A stretch of DNA of 64,000 bases, taken from NCBI RefSeq assembly GCF_041224425.1, contig NZ_JBGFGL010000068.1, positions 189,391 through 253,390 on the forward strand. The letters run 5' to 3'. The DNA comes from Psychroserpens sp041224425 (GTDB lineage: Bacteria; Bacteroidota; Bacteroidia; Flavobacteriales; Flavobacteriaceae). Positions 15,416 to 24,363 of the stretch are shown here, in pieces (the first letter of the stretch is position 1; the number at the start of each line of letters is the position of its first letter). The translations under genes were made by a program, and so were the position numbers. The notes beneath the pieces are model-generated. The model searched no databases. It saw only the letters and a list, made by a program, of their open reading frames with translations, and was not told the DNA's origin.

Positions 15416-17889
15416 AATCTAGTACTGACTCGAATATTAAAAACCCTAGGTGTTAAGTAATTTGGAATGGCGTATTGACGCTTGCTATAAACATCTCTTA
15501 CCCAAGTATTGGTAATTGAGTTTTGAGCGTTAAAGATGTTGAAAATCTCAAACCCAACCGATAATTCCTTGAAACGTTGTTTCCATCTTTTCGTATACGT
15601 TTTATTTGGGTCTACCAAAAGATAGGATATACCAACATCAGCACGCTTGTAATCTGGCAAACGGTTTTGAAAGACATAAGGGTCAGCGTAACTTGGTGAG
15701 CCACCAGGAACTCCTGTGTTGTACACTAAATTAAGATACATCTTCAGGTCTGGCAGATTAGGCATGTAATCTTGAAACAGGGCTCCAAACTTTAACCGTT
15801 GATCGGTTGGTCTTGAAATGTAGCCTCTATCATCAATATTTTCTTCAGTTTTAAGAAAACCGAAACTAAACCAACTTTCAGTTCCGGCAATAAATTCACC
15901 GTTTAAGCGCATGTCTAAACCTAAAGCATAAGCTTCGGCATTATTCTTGGCTCTGTAGCGAATCCGAACGTTTTCCAACGTATAAGGGTTGACATCTGTC
16001 AATTTTTTGTAATAGGCTTCTGTAACCAATTTGAATGGTCGATCCCACATTTTGAAGCTGTATTCGTGGCCTAACACAACATGAAACGATTTTTGCGCTT
16101 TAACATCTGGTTGCACCACACCTGATGAATCCCTTAGCTCTCTGTAAAAAGGAGGCTGATAATACAATCCGGCAGCAGCTCTAAAAAGCATGTCTTTTTC
16201 CCAATCTGGTTTGATGGCGAACTGGGCTCTCGGACTAAACACGGTTTGTGTTGAACTGGTAATACCGTCTTGATTTGGGACTTCGCTATTGACAGTCCAA
16301 TTATGAACACGTACACCAGCATTATAGAATACTTCATTGTTTCCAAGAGTTGAGCGTTTGCTCCATTGCAGATAAGCTTGTAAACGGTCTATTTGAACTT
16401 CATTGGTCGCTCTTACATTTTCGAAAGCAACCAAAGGTCCTTCAAAAGGTTCGTAAGGCTGTTCGTTTGGTACATCGAATATTGGCGGACGAACAGAGAA
16501 ACCAGCACTGTCAATTACTTCCCATTCAACTAAGCGATCTCTAATGTCTTCATGAGTATATTTCAAAGACCATTCAAAATTACTTTCCTCATCAATGTCG
16601 TAATTTCCTTTATGCTCTACATTAACAATTAAAGCATCTAAATCATTTCTTGCATGCGTAAGTTGAGAGCCAATGCCTTCACTGAACTCAACCTCACCCA
16701 AGTTCTCATCTCCAATATTGCTGTTCACTTCACCTAAACGGTATTGACCTAAAATATCAAAATACTCTTCCTCTGTAGTGTGATATGCAGAACCAATCAA
16801 TTTGAGCGTCAAATCGTCATTAACAAAGTAATTGGCTTTAAAGGCACCAAAAGAGGTAATGTATTGGTCTTTTTCTTGTCCTTCATAAAACACTAAAAGA
16901 GCAACAGGCTCGTCGATAGTTCCGAAATTTGTCTGTCTGTTTTGAGGCTGAAAATCGTATTTGTTCACTGAAATGTTTCCTAGAAAATTCAAATGGAATT
17001 TATCTGAAAACTTATAGGTCAAATAAGTCTGCGCGTCAGCAAAAACAGGAACCACATTGGTTTCTGTTTCAAGGGAGTTGATGAACAAACTATTGTCTCT
17101 ATAACGTAAACCTACAATTCCAGAAAATTTTGAATCCTTGCTAACTGTTTCCGCAGCGATACTTCCACCTAAAAGACTGGCATCAACGCTCAAACCAAAT
17201 TTTATCGGAGTTTTATATGTAATGTCTAATACCGACGACAATTTATCGCCATACTTAGCTTGAAAGCCACCAGCGGAAAAATCAACATTCTGAACCAAAT
17301 CTGTATTGACAAAACTCAAGCCTTCCTGTTGTCCAGAACGAATTAAAAACGGTCTGTAAACTTCAATTTCATTGACATACACTAAGTTTTCATCGAAGTT
17401 ACCACCACGAACGGAGTATTGGGTACTCAACTCATTAGACACATTAACACCAGGTAGTGTTTTCAAAATATTTTCAACACCAGGTTGTGCGCCTTTTATA
17501 GTTCGTAAAATGGCTGGAGGAACAGAAACAACTCCTTCAACAGATTGCTTGGTGTTGCTGTTAATGACTACTGTAGCAATTTGTTCGACCTCAATTTTCA
17601 TAACGGGATTGAACTCGATGACTTCACCATTTTTTAAATTGAAGGTAGCTTCAATACGTTTATGGGATAAATGTGTAAAGACAATCGTGATGTCTTCATT
17701 TGCAGGTATTTTCAATTCATAAAATCCGTTTTCGTTTGATGTTGTTCCTCGTTCGCCAGCTTTGATGTTGACATTGTAAATAGGAAGGTCACCATCGTCT
17801 AAAATGACACCTTTAACAGTTGCTGATTGAGTAAAGCCAATACAAGGCAAGAGAACAAATAAAAACAGGAATTGAATATTGATTTTCAA
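15412..17889 (-). CDS. TonB-dependent receptor with carboxypeptidase-like N-terminal domain
   Basis: An 825-residue outer-membrane receptor. A signal peptide (KINIQFLFLFVLLPCIGFTQ) is followed by a carboxypeptidase-regulatory-like beta-sandwich (about 22-105). Next comes a plug domain with PGVNVSNELSTQYSVRGGN, and then a 22-strand-type barrel ending RVFNIRVSTRF. Such receptors import a ligand using TonB energy; the ligand is unknown. There is no ATG before the signal peptide. TTG 17889 gives a normal signal peptide and begins 10 bases after the stop of the M23 gene, whereas the longer frame from TTG 17943 would overlap that gene and disturb the signal. The pair M23-TBDR is probably one operon. 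Confidence 0.85.
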   Translation of the reverse strand: MKINIQFLFLFVLLPCIGFTQSATVKGVILDDGDLPIYNVNIKAGERGTTSNENGFYELKIPANEDITIVFTHLSHKRIEATFNLKNGEVIEFNPVMKIEVEQIATVVINSNTKQSVEGVVSVPPAILRTIKGAQPGVENILKTLPGVNVSNELSTQYSVRGGNFDENLVYVNEIEVYRPFLIRSGQQEGLSFVNTDLVQNVDFSAGGFQAKYGDKLSSVLDITYKTPIKFGLSVDASLLGGSIAAETVSKDSKFSGIVGLRYRDNSLFINSLETETNVVPVFADAQTYLTYKFSDKFHLNFLGNISVNKYDFQPQNRQTNFGTIDEPVALLVFYEGQEKDQYITSFGAFKANYFVNDDLTLKLIGSAYHTTEEEYFDILGQYRLGEVNSNIGDENLGEVEFSEGIGSQLTHARNDLDALIVNVEHKGNYDIDEESNFEWSLKYTHEDIRDRLVEWEVIDSAGFSVRPPIFDVPNEQPYEPFEGPLVAFENVRATNEVQIDRLQAYLQWSKRSTLGNNEVFYNAGVRVHNWTVNSEVPNQDGITSSTQTVFSPRAQFAIKPDWEKDMLFRAAAGLYYQPPFYRELRDSSGVVQPDVKAQKSFHVVLGHEYSFKMWDRPFKLVTEAYYKKLTDVNPYTLENVRIRYRAKNNAEAYALGLDMRLNGEFIAGTESWFSFGFLKTEENIDDRGYISRPTDQRLKFGALFQDYMPNLPDLKMYLNLVYNTGVPGGSPSYADPYVFQNRLPDYKRADVGISYLLVDPNKTYTKRWKQRFKELSVGFEIFNIFNAQNSITNTWVRDVYSKRQYAIPNYLTPRVFNIRVSTRF

Positions 17890-17899
17890 AAGACTTCTA

Positions 17900-19585
17900 T
17901 TATTTTCTAAAAAACGTTGCCTCAAATGTAGAACTATTTCCAATATTATCTATAACAATTACTTTCAAATTGTTTTCAGTATCTGAAATCACATTGTCAT
18001 TAAAGTTATAGGTCAAGGTGTTTTTTTTGTAATCATACTCCATTAAGATCCATTTGCCATTAATGGTCGCACGATAATTTGCAATACCTGACAAGTCATC
18101 GTCTATTTTCAACTGAAGGTCTTCTGCTTTGCTCATCCATTTCCCATCTTGGAAATTAACAGGCGTAATGGTTGGGTTTTCAGTATCTGTCGCAAGTACA
18201 AAAGTTCCTAAAGATTTAGTTCTTGCCGTTAGCACATCACCTTGGCGTGAGGTATTGATGTATCCAGGACGTTGATAATAGCCGTAAAGTTTAGCAATAA
18301 AAAGCTTGTTCTTGTCCTCTTCTGAATAGTTTTCGATGTTGTAGCTGATGGTGAAATTTTTCAATAATGGCACAACATCTTCATGAAGTTTCAAAGTATC
18401 GCTTTTAACAGCAAAATCAATATGAAAATCATCGTAAAAGGTATCACTTGGAAAATACACCGAAACATTGTTTTTCTCTAAACGTAGAGGCTCATGAGCT
18501 TGTACATAATAGGCAGGTTTTACTTCGGGAACTTCGAGTTTTTCTTTGGTCTTTCTACCATTTATTGGAATAGAAACCCAGCTTTCATTACCTTCAAAGT
18601 CACGAATCCGAATTTTATACACCGAAGCAGTACTGTCTTCAACGGTAATATAGCCATCGTCAATTACATCTTTTAGCATGCTTAAGGTGTTGCCTGGTTG
18701 AACAAATAGCTTTTGAATTCGTGTCTTTTCGGTTTTGAACATTTCAAAATCGATGTAACGGTTAAGGTGTTTGCTTTCATCAAAACTGAAACGCTTGAAA
18801 TCCATTTCAAAATTTTTGTTGCCGTTGTAAAAGGTTTGGATATTACTAACGCCATTCCTATTGTAAGCAAAATCTAGCTGGTCATTTGAAATCACACCAA
18901 AACCAATGCTGCCATAAGCTTCTATAGGCTCGACACTATAATCTCCATTTTTATTGGGAATCAATCGTAGTTCGTTTCGCTTTTTTACATCATTTACATG
19001 TGAACGTCGATCTTTAGGGTACGCATAAATGCCTCTAACTGTTGGTCGTTTGGAATCTTTAATTTGAATTCCGAAAAGCATTGGATTGATTGGTCGTTCA
19101 GCATTGTCACGAATTTCAAAATGAAGATGTGGTCCACCAGAACTTCCTGAATTTCCAGAGAAGGCAACAATCTCATCGCTACTTATTGGAAGCTCATCAG
19201 GAGTAGGGAAGACCTCAATTTCGTAACTTTCTTTTTTGTATTGCAGTGCCTTTATATACGCTTCTATTTTTGGTGCAAACTTTTCCAAATGTGCATAAAC
19301 TGACACATAGCCATTAGGATGTGTGATGTATAGTGCTTTTCCGTATCCAAAGTGTGAAATTTTTATCCGACTCACATAGCCTTCAGCGGCTGCATACACA
19401 TTCAGCCCAGTTCGTTGTTGGGTTTTGATATCCAGACCCGAATGGAAATGATTAGATCGTAATTCTGCAAAAGTTCCCGATAAGATTAGGTTGATGTCTA
19501 ATGGACTTCTGAAATAATCTTGTGGATATGGGTTTTGGGCATATCCAAATAAAGACAACAAAAAGAGGGCAAGGAAATATCGCAT
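17900..19585 (-). CDS. M23 family metallopeptidase (LytM-like)
   Basis: A 561-residue secreted protein with a signal peptide ending FGYAQ (residue 17). The LytM/M23 catalytic core is in the N-terminal third: HFHSGLD supplies the first zinc histidine and aspartate, HLEKF lies nearby, and HLHFE supplies the last ligand. Active family members cut peptidoglycan cross-links; all core residues look intact. The remaining roughly 380 residues are beta-rich, including an Ig-like part near the C-terminus, and are typical of the long Bacteroidota type. The start is ATG 19585. The TonB receptor follows after 10 bases, which suggests a shared envelope process. Confidence 0.87.
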   Translation of the reverse strand: MRYFLALFLLSLFGYAQNPYPQDYFRSPLDINLILSGTFAELRSNHFHSGLDIKTQQRTGLNVYAAAEGYVSRIKISHFGYGKALYITHPNGYVSVYAHLEKFAPKIEAYIKALQYKKESYEIEVFPTPDELPISSDEIVAFSGNSGSSGGPHLHFEIRDNAERPINPMLFGIQIKDSKRPTVRGIYAYPKDRRSHVNDVKKRNELRLIPNKNGDYSVEPIEAYGSIGFGVISNDQLDFAYNRNGVSNIQTFYNGNKNFEMDFKRFSFDESKHLNRYIDFEMFKTEKTRIQKLFVQPGNTLSMLKDVIDDGYITVEDSTASVYKIRIRDFEGNESWVSIPINGRKTKEKLEVPEVKPAYYVQAHEPLRLEKNNVSVYFPSDTFYDDFHIDFAVKSDTLKLHEDVVPLLKNFTISYNIENYSEEDKNKLFIAKLYGYYQRPGYINTSRQGDVLTARTKSLGTFVLATDTENPTITPVNFQDGKWMSKAEDLQLKIDDDLSGIANYRATINGKWILMEYDYKKNTLTYNFNDNVISDTENNLKVIVIDNIGNSSTFEATFFRK

Positions 19586-19786
19586 GCAATAATCGTATGT
19601 TTAGGTTATAACGTGAAATTATAAATTTATTTTTAAATATAGAAAATATTCTATAATAATATTGATTTTTTAATCTGTTTCAAAAATATAAAATGAGCAG
19701 AGAATCTTTTTTGAATTTAAAAAATCTTTTGAACCCTTTATAAACACTTACTTTGATTATGCTTTAAAAATTTAATACCAAAACTA

Positions 19787-19817
19787 TTGTTAATTTTGAT
19801 TAGGTATGTTAACTTTG
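19787..19817 (+). promoter_or_regulatory. Promoter for the coiled-coil/zapA operon
   Basis: TTG (19787-19789), 20 bases, then TAACTTTG (19810-19817), a full match to the Bacteroidota -33/-7 consensus with acceptable spacing. The -7 box ends 24 bases before the ATG at 19842. Confidence 0.6.
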
Positions 19818-19841
19818 TTACGTTAGTATTGAAATTTGTAA

Positions 19842-20132
19842 ATGAGTAAGATTGAAGATATTGTAGATTCTTTAGAGAACAAAATCAGTAAAGTCTTGCA
19901 TAAACATGAAGTGTTAAAGCAGACGAATCACAAACTTTCTGAAGAATTGGCAAGTCTACAGCAAAAGCATATTCAACAACAAGAGGAAATAAGTACTTGG
20001 GTTGAAAAATACGAAGCTCTAAAAATGGCAAATTCATTACTTGGCAGTGACGAAAATAATAGAGAAACTAAGCTTAAAATAAACACATTAATCAGAGATA
20101 TTGACCATTGCATTGCACAATTATCTGAATGA
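19842..20132 (+). CDS. Small coiled-coil protein upstream of zapA
   Basis: A 96-residue soluble protein that is almost entirely helical with heptad spacing (for example VDSLENKISKVLHKHEVLKQ and LASLQQKHIQQQEE). There is no signal peptide or membrane segment. Size, coiled-coil nature and position 15 bases before zapA recall ZapB-type division proteins, which bind ZapA in other bacteria. That role is an inference and sequence similarity is not obvious. It shares the promoter at 19787-19817 with zapA. Confidence 0.7.
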   Translation: MSKIEDIVDSLENKISKVLHKHEVLKQTNHKLSEELASLQQKHIQQQEEISTWVEKYEALKMANSLLGSDENNRETKLKINTLIRDIDHCIAQLSE

Positions 20133-20147
20133 ATGTAACAAGATTTA

Positions 20148-20441
20148 ATGGCAGAAAAGCTTAAAATAAAGCTATCAATAGCTAACAGAGTATATCCTTT
20201 AACCATAGCGCCAGATCAGGAAGAAGGGTTGCGAAAGGCAGCTAAAAAAATTGAAGCCATGATAAGCCAGTTTGAACAAAACTATTCCGTTAGAGATAAA
20301 CAAGATGTTTTAGCCATGTGTGCTTTGCAGTTTGCCTCTCAAGTGGAACAGAAAAAAATAGATAAAGCCGAAGTAAGTGTTGAAGTCGAATCGAAGCTAG
20401 ATGCCTTGAACCAACTTTTACACGAGCATTTAAGCGCTTAA
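20148..20441 (+). CDS. zapA: Cell division protein ZapA
   Basis: A 97-residue protein with the ZapA fold: a short N-terminal beta part (LKIKLSIANRVYPLTIAPDQEE), then LRKAAKKIEAMISQFEQ and a C-terminal helix with DVLAMCALQFASQVE that forms the coiled coil. ZapA binds FtsZ and cross-links protofilaments at the division ring. It follows the coiled-coil gene by 15 bases. A structured RNA resembling 6S RNA begins about 25 bases downstream, matching the zapA-ssrS order known in proteobacteria. Confidence 0.9.
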   Translation: MAEKLKIKLSIANRVYPLTIAPDQEEGLRKAAKKIEAMISQFEQNYSVRDKQDVLAMCALQFASQVEQKKIDKAEVSVEVESKLDALNQLLHEHLSA

Positions 20442-20465
20442 CGTTCTTTTAAATACAATATTAGG

Positions 20466-20640
20466 TTACTGCCTACATTAGTTAATTTTTTGATAAACTC
20501 AACGTTAATTCTTTAAAAAGGGTGAGTCTAAGCTGTAAAATCGAGCTGCCTTTGAGCAGATTTTTGATCAGTTTGTTAGCCCTAAACTTGTTTTTAAGGA
20601 GTTTAATACAAAACATATAACCGATGTAGGCTTTTTTTTT
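20466..20640 (+). ncRNA. ssrS: 6S-like regulatory RNA (6S-Flavo type)
   Basis: A roughly 175-base element between zapA and rny that folds as one long hairpin with a central open region, the 6S architecture. The closing stem is GCCTACAT (20471-20478) with ATGTAGGC (20624-20631), continued by TAGTTA/TAACCG with one mismatch. Next come TAAACTC (20494-20500) with GAGTTTA (20599-20605), AGGG (20519-20522) with CCCT (20580-20583), and CTAA/TTAG. The apical arm uses AAAATC/GATTTT and CTGC/GCAG. A run of nine T residues follows the 3' stem strand, acting as an intrinsic terminator. 6S RNA binds housekeeping RNA polymerase, mimicking an open promoter. The assignment rests on fold, size and locus; exact ends are estimates. 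Confidence 0.72.
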
Positions 20641-20727
20641 AACAATGATAGGTGTTGTTGTTAAGTAATTTCCATGTAAAATGGAAGCATTGATACTGTT
20701 ATCAAGAATATAAAAACTAACTAGAAA

Positions 20728-22305
20728 ATGGAAACAAATACAATTTTGTTAATTGTCGGTGGTGTAGTATTAGGAGTAATATTGGGATATATTATTGCAA
20801 AATCTATAGAAAAAAGTAATGCGTCAAAAATAATAAAGGATGCTAAAAACGAAGCAAAATCCTTGATAAAGGACGCTACTAGTGAAGGTGAATCCATCAA
20901 GAAAGATAAAATACTTCAGGCTAAGGAAAAGTTTATCGAACTCAAGTCTGAGCATGAAAAAGTAATTTTATCCAGGGATAAAAAAATTGCAGAGGCTGAA
21001 AAGCGAACGCGTGATAAAGAATCACAAATATCAAGTGAATTGGCAAAAGCCAAAAAATCCAATCAAAGTCTTGAAGACAAAATCAAGGATTACAACTTTC
21101 GTCTGGAGTTCTTGGAAAAGAAAAAGGAAGAGGTTGAAAAGGCTCATAAAAGCCAGATCAAACAATTAGAGGTTATTTCTGGACTTTCCGCTGAAGATGC
21201 CAAAGCACAGCTTATCGAATCTTTGAAAAGTGAGGCCAAAACCGATGCCATGAGTTATCTGCAAGATACCATGGAAGAGGCTAAGCTGACGGCTCAACAA
21301 GAGGCTAAAAAAATCATCATTAATACAATCCAGCGCATTGGCACCGAAGAAGCCATTGATAATTGTGTTTCTGTATTTAATATAGAATCTGACGATGTTA
21401 AAGGTAGAATCATAGGTCGTGAAGGTCGAAATATCAGAGCTATTGAAGCAGCTACTGGTGTTGAAATTATTGTTGATGACACACCTGAGGCAATCATCTT
21501 GTCTTGTTTTGATTCTGTGCGACGGGAAATCGCACGTTTGTCTTTACATAAATTAGTGACAGATGGTCGTATCCATCCTGCGCGAATAGAAGAAATCGTA
21601 AAGAAAACCCAAAAGCAAATAGAACAAGAAATCATTGAGGTTGGTAAGCGTACGGTTATCGACTTAGGAATTCATGGATTGCATCCAGAATTAATTAAGT
21701 TGGTTGGTCGTATGAAATACCGTTCGTCTTACGGACAAAATTTATTGCAACACTCACGTGAAGTAGCAAAACTTTGTGGTGTCATGGCTGCTGAATTAGG
21801 TCTAAACCCTAAATTGGCGAAACGAGCAGGTTTATTACATGATATTGGTAAAGTGCCATCATCTGAAGCTGATATGGAAACGCCTCACGCGATTTTAGGA
21901 ATGCAGTGGGCTGAAAAGCATGGTGAAAAACCAGAAGTTTGTAATGCTATTGGAGCGCATCATGATGAAATAGAAATGACGACATTGTTATCACCTATAG
22001 TTCAAGTGTGTGATGCTATTTCTGGAGCACGACCAGGAGCTAGACGTCAGGTACTAGATTCTTATATCCAACGTTTAAAGGATCTTGAGGATGTGGCTTT
22101 CGGATTCAGTGGAGTTAATAAAGCCTATGCTATCCAAGCTGGTAGAGAATTAAGGGTTATGGTAGAAAGTGAAAAAGTGTCAGACGACCAAGCAGCAAAC
22201 TTGTCTTTTGAAATTTCCCAGAAAATCCAAACAGACATGACCTATCCAGGTCAGGTTAAAGTGACCGTTATTCGTGAAACTAGAGCTGTAAACATAGCCA
22301 AATAA
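20728..22305 (+). CDS. rny: Ribonuclease Y
   Basis: A 525-residue membrane-anchored endoribonuclease that starts mRNA decay. Order of parts: an N-terminal transmembrane helix (about residues 5-24), a long charged coiled coil (about 30-200), a KH RNA-binding domain with GREGRNIRAIE (from about 230), and an HD domain whose LLHDIGK motif holds H371 and D372. The length matches the family. It is preceded by the 6S-like RNA and followed by a strong terminator at 22325-22349, so it is probably transcribed alone or by read-through from zapA. ATG 20728 places the membrane helix directly at the start. Confidence 0.95.
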   Translation: METNTILLIVGGVVLGVILGYIIAKSIEKSNASKIIKDAKNEAKSLIKDATSEGESIKKDKILQAKEKFIELKSEHEKVILSRDKKIAEAEKRTRDKESQISSELAKAKKSNQSLEDKIKDYNFRLEFLEKKKEEVEKAHKSQIKQLEVISGLSAEDAKAQLIESLKSEAKTDAMSYLQDTMEEAKLTAQQEAKKIIINTIQRIGTEEAIDNCVSVFNIESDDVKGRIIGREGRNIRAIEAATGVEIIVDDTPEAIILSCFDSVRREIARLSLHKLVTDGRIHPARIEEIVKKTQKQIEQEIIEVGKRTVIDLGIHGLHPELIKLVGRMKYRSSYGQNLLQHSREVAKLCGVMAAELGLNPKLAKRAGLLHDIGKVPSSEADMETPHAILGMQWAEKHGEKPEVCNAIGAHHDEIEMTTLLSPIVQVCDAISGARPGARRQVLDSYIQRLKDLEDVAFGFSGVNKAYAIQAGRELRVMVESEKVSDDQAANLSFEISQKIQTDMTYPGQVKVTVIRETRAVNIAK

Positions 22306-22324
22306 AACACGTAAACTAAATAGT

Positions 22325-22349
22325 AAAAGCGCTCTAAAAGAGCGCTTTT
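22325..22349 (+). terminator. Intrinsic terminator of rny
   Basis: A perfect 11-base stem AAAAGCGCTCT / AGAGCGCTTTT with a three-base loop, followed by T residues. The A-run on the 5' side would also let it act for xerD from the other strand. Confidence 0.85.
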
Positions 22350-22548
22350 TGTTTTGAGATAGGATGTGTAAATGTTCCGATTTAAACAAGATATTTTCAA
22401 ATGAATCAACTACCTAAAAGTTTCATTTTCAAAATTTGGTGTTGTTAATTTATATTCCCTAAAGGGTTTTTATCTATAAACTAAATTAAAAAGAAGGTTC
22501 CATTTTGGAAGTACTTCATTAAGTAATCATCTAAAACAATTGAAAAAG

Positions 22549-23457
22549 TCAGGTTCTTGGATGGTGTTTTAGGAGCACTTCTTTTAAATGAGAGCGATCA
22601 ACGTGCATATAAATCTCAGTTGTGGTGATACTTTCATGACCAAGCATCAACTGAATAGCTCTTAAGTCGGCTCCATTTTCCAATAAATGGGAAGCAAAGG
22701 AATGCCTAAAAGTATGAGGAGATATCGTTTTATTAAGATTAATGGCTTTTGCAAGTTGCTTAATAATGGTGAAAATCATCGCTCTAGTAAGCTGTTGGCC
22801 TCTATGGTTCAAAAATAAAGTGTCTTTAAATGTTTCAGCGATGTCTATTTTGGCGCGTTCTGTCATCCAAATATTTATATACTTTTGGGTATTTGGTCCA
22901 ATGGGCACAAAGCGTTCTTTATTGCCTTTACCTGTAACTTTCACAAACCCTTCCTCAAAAAACAGATCAGAGAGTTTTAAATTGATCAACTCGCTTACTC
23001 GAAGTCCACAACTATATAAAGTTTCCAGAATAGCACGATTGCGCTCACCTATATATATATTGTTGTAGCATTTTGTTAAATCGATTGCTGAAATCAGGCG
23101 ATCAATATCTGAAATGCTAAGGGTATCTGGTAGTTTACGTCCAATTTTAGGGGACTCAATATGATCTAAAGGATTTGTGGTTCTATAATCTTCAAAAACC
23201 AGATAGGAAAAAAAACTACGTAAACCAGAGATTAATCTTGATTGGGATCGAGCATTGATATGTTTTGATGCATCGTATATAAACTCTTGAATGGTATCTT
23301 TATTAATACTTAAAGGGGAGATGTCAATACTTTTATCGTCAAGGTAGGAGACTAGTTTCTCAACATCTTTTGAATAATTGATAATTGAGTTTTGGGCCAG
23401 TCCACGCTCTATCTTTAGATAGTGCTCATAATCTTTAATTGCATTTATCCATTTCAT
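22549..23457 (-). CDS. xerD: Site-specific tyrosine recombinase XerD
   Basis: A 302-residue recombinase that with a partner resolves chromosome dimers at dif. The N-terminal SAM-like core-binding domain spans about residues 1-95. The catalytic domain holds R153 (GLRVSE), a lysine in TGKGNKER (about 177), H248 and R251 (HTFRHSF), H274 (LGHES) and the nucleophile Y283 (EIYMH). The full set is intact. ATG 23457 is chosen over upstream non-ATG starts because homologues begin at MKWINAIKDYEHYL. There are no attachment repeats or cargo genes, so this is the housekeeping enzyme and not an element integrase. Confidence 0.92.
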   Translation of the reverse strand: MKWINAIKDYEHYLKIERGLAQNSIINYSKDVEKLVSYLDDKSIDISPLSINKDTIQEFIYDASKHINARSQSRLISGLRSFFSYLVFEDYRTTNPLDHIESPKIGRKLPDTLSISDIDRLISAIDLTKCYNNIYIGERNRAILETLYSCGLRVSELINLKLSDLFFEEGFVKVTGKGNKERFVPIGPNTQKYINIWMTERAKIDIAETFKDTLFLNHRGQQLTRAMIFTIIKQLAKAINLNKTISPHTFRHSFASHLLENGADLRAIQLMLGHESITTTEIYMHVDRSHLKEVLLKHHPRT

Positions 23458-23691
23458 AATGACCCAAAATCGATGTTTTGTGGGCATTAAAAGTAGGGTT
23501 TTACAATGAAATCCATACGCTATTTGTCGTATTTTTTGAAAAATTTGTTAATAAACGTAATTTTAAAATATTGATTATCAATAATTTAATTATTCATGTT
23601 GACAAAATTGTTAATAAGTAGCAAAATAATGTTCGTTAATTGAAAAAAAAGTATTTAGTTTGTACTAATCAATTTTAAAAACTTAAAAATT

Positions 23692-24222
23692 ATGAAAAAA
23701 TTAATGTTATTTGCTGTTGTTGCAGTATTTGGCTTATTTAATGTTAATGCACAAGAAACTTCATTTGGTGTGTTAGGTGGATTGTCGATTCATTCTGCTA
23801 AAGCGGAATCTGGAGGTTTTAGTGCGACTACTTCTGAAACTGGTTTCCACATTGGTGGTTTCGCTCAAATTGGAATTTCTGAGGAATTTAGCGTACAACC
23901 AGAATTGACTTATTCAATTGCAGGTGATCTTGCTATGTTCTCTTTGAACGCAATTGCTAAGTACAATGTTTCTGAAGAATTTAACATTCAATTAGGTCCT
24001 CAAGTTGGACTTGTTGGTGGAGATTTAGGTGATGCATTAGATGCTACTGATGACACAACTAAAATGAACCTTCAATTAGCTGCTGGTGTTGGTTACGACA
24101 TCAACGAAGATATCTTTGTGCAAGCTAGATATGGTTTCCAATTAAACGATCATTACACTGGTGACGGTGATGCTAGCTGGAAGATTAACACACTTAGTGT
24201 AGGTGTAGGATATAAGTTCTAA
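23692..24222 (+). CDS. Porin-family outer-membrane beta-barrel protein (paralog 1)
   Basis: A 176-residue protein with a signal peptide ending FNVNAQ (residue 21) and about eight alternating amphipathic strands closing with VGVGYKF, an aromatic end suited to BAM insertion. It fits the small eight-stranded barrel families (PF13568/PF13505). A specific role is not known. It is the first of four related barrel genes between xerD and the end of the aroQ unit. It has its own terminator at 24249-24277, so it is transcribed separately from the next paralog. Confidence 0.8.
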   Translation: MKKLMLFAVVAVFGLFNVNAQETSFGVLGGLSIHSAKAESGGFSATTSETGFHIGGFAQIGISEEFSVQPELTYSIAGDLAMFSLNAIAKYNVSEEFNIQLGPQVGLVGGDLGDALDATDDTTKMNLQLAAGVGYDINEDIFVQARYGFQLNDHYTGDGDASWKINTLSVGVGYKF

Positions 24223-24248
24223 AAATGTATTTTTTACATAAATAGGGT

Positions 24249-24277
24249 AAAGGGAAGCCATTTGATGGCCTCCCTTT
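24249..24277 (+). terminator. Terminator after barrel paralog 1
   Basis: Stem AAAGGGA-A-GCCA / TGGC-C-TCCCTTT (one mismatch) with a five-base loop, followed by ATTGTTTT. Confidence 0.7.
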
Positions 24278-24363
24278 ATTGTTTTAATAAACTAAATAAA
24301 CGATAAAGAGACTGTACATAAATTTATATTACGTCTCATTTTTTTAACTTAATCAAATATATT

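Noticed and set aside
17890..17943. Longer start of the TonB receptor at TTG 17943
   Set aside because: It would overlap the M23 gene and put a charged stretch (RQRFLENNRS) before the signal peptide; TTG 17889 gives a normal signal.
22441..22548. Several five-base hairpins between rny and xerD
   Set aside because: Short AT-rich stems without a T tract in the right orientation; the rny terminator at 22325-22349 explains the junction adequately.
22549..23457. Tyrosine recombinase as the integrase of a mobile element
   Set aside because: The protein has the length and motifs of housekeeping XerD, there are no flanking direct repeats, tRNA or cargo genes, and base use matches the neighbours.
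24308..24337. Inverted repeat GAGAC...GTCTC upstream of barrel paralog 2
   Set aside because: Only five-base arms 20 bases apart in AT-rich DNA; easily expected by chance.
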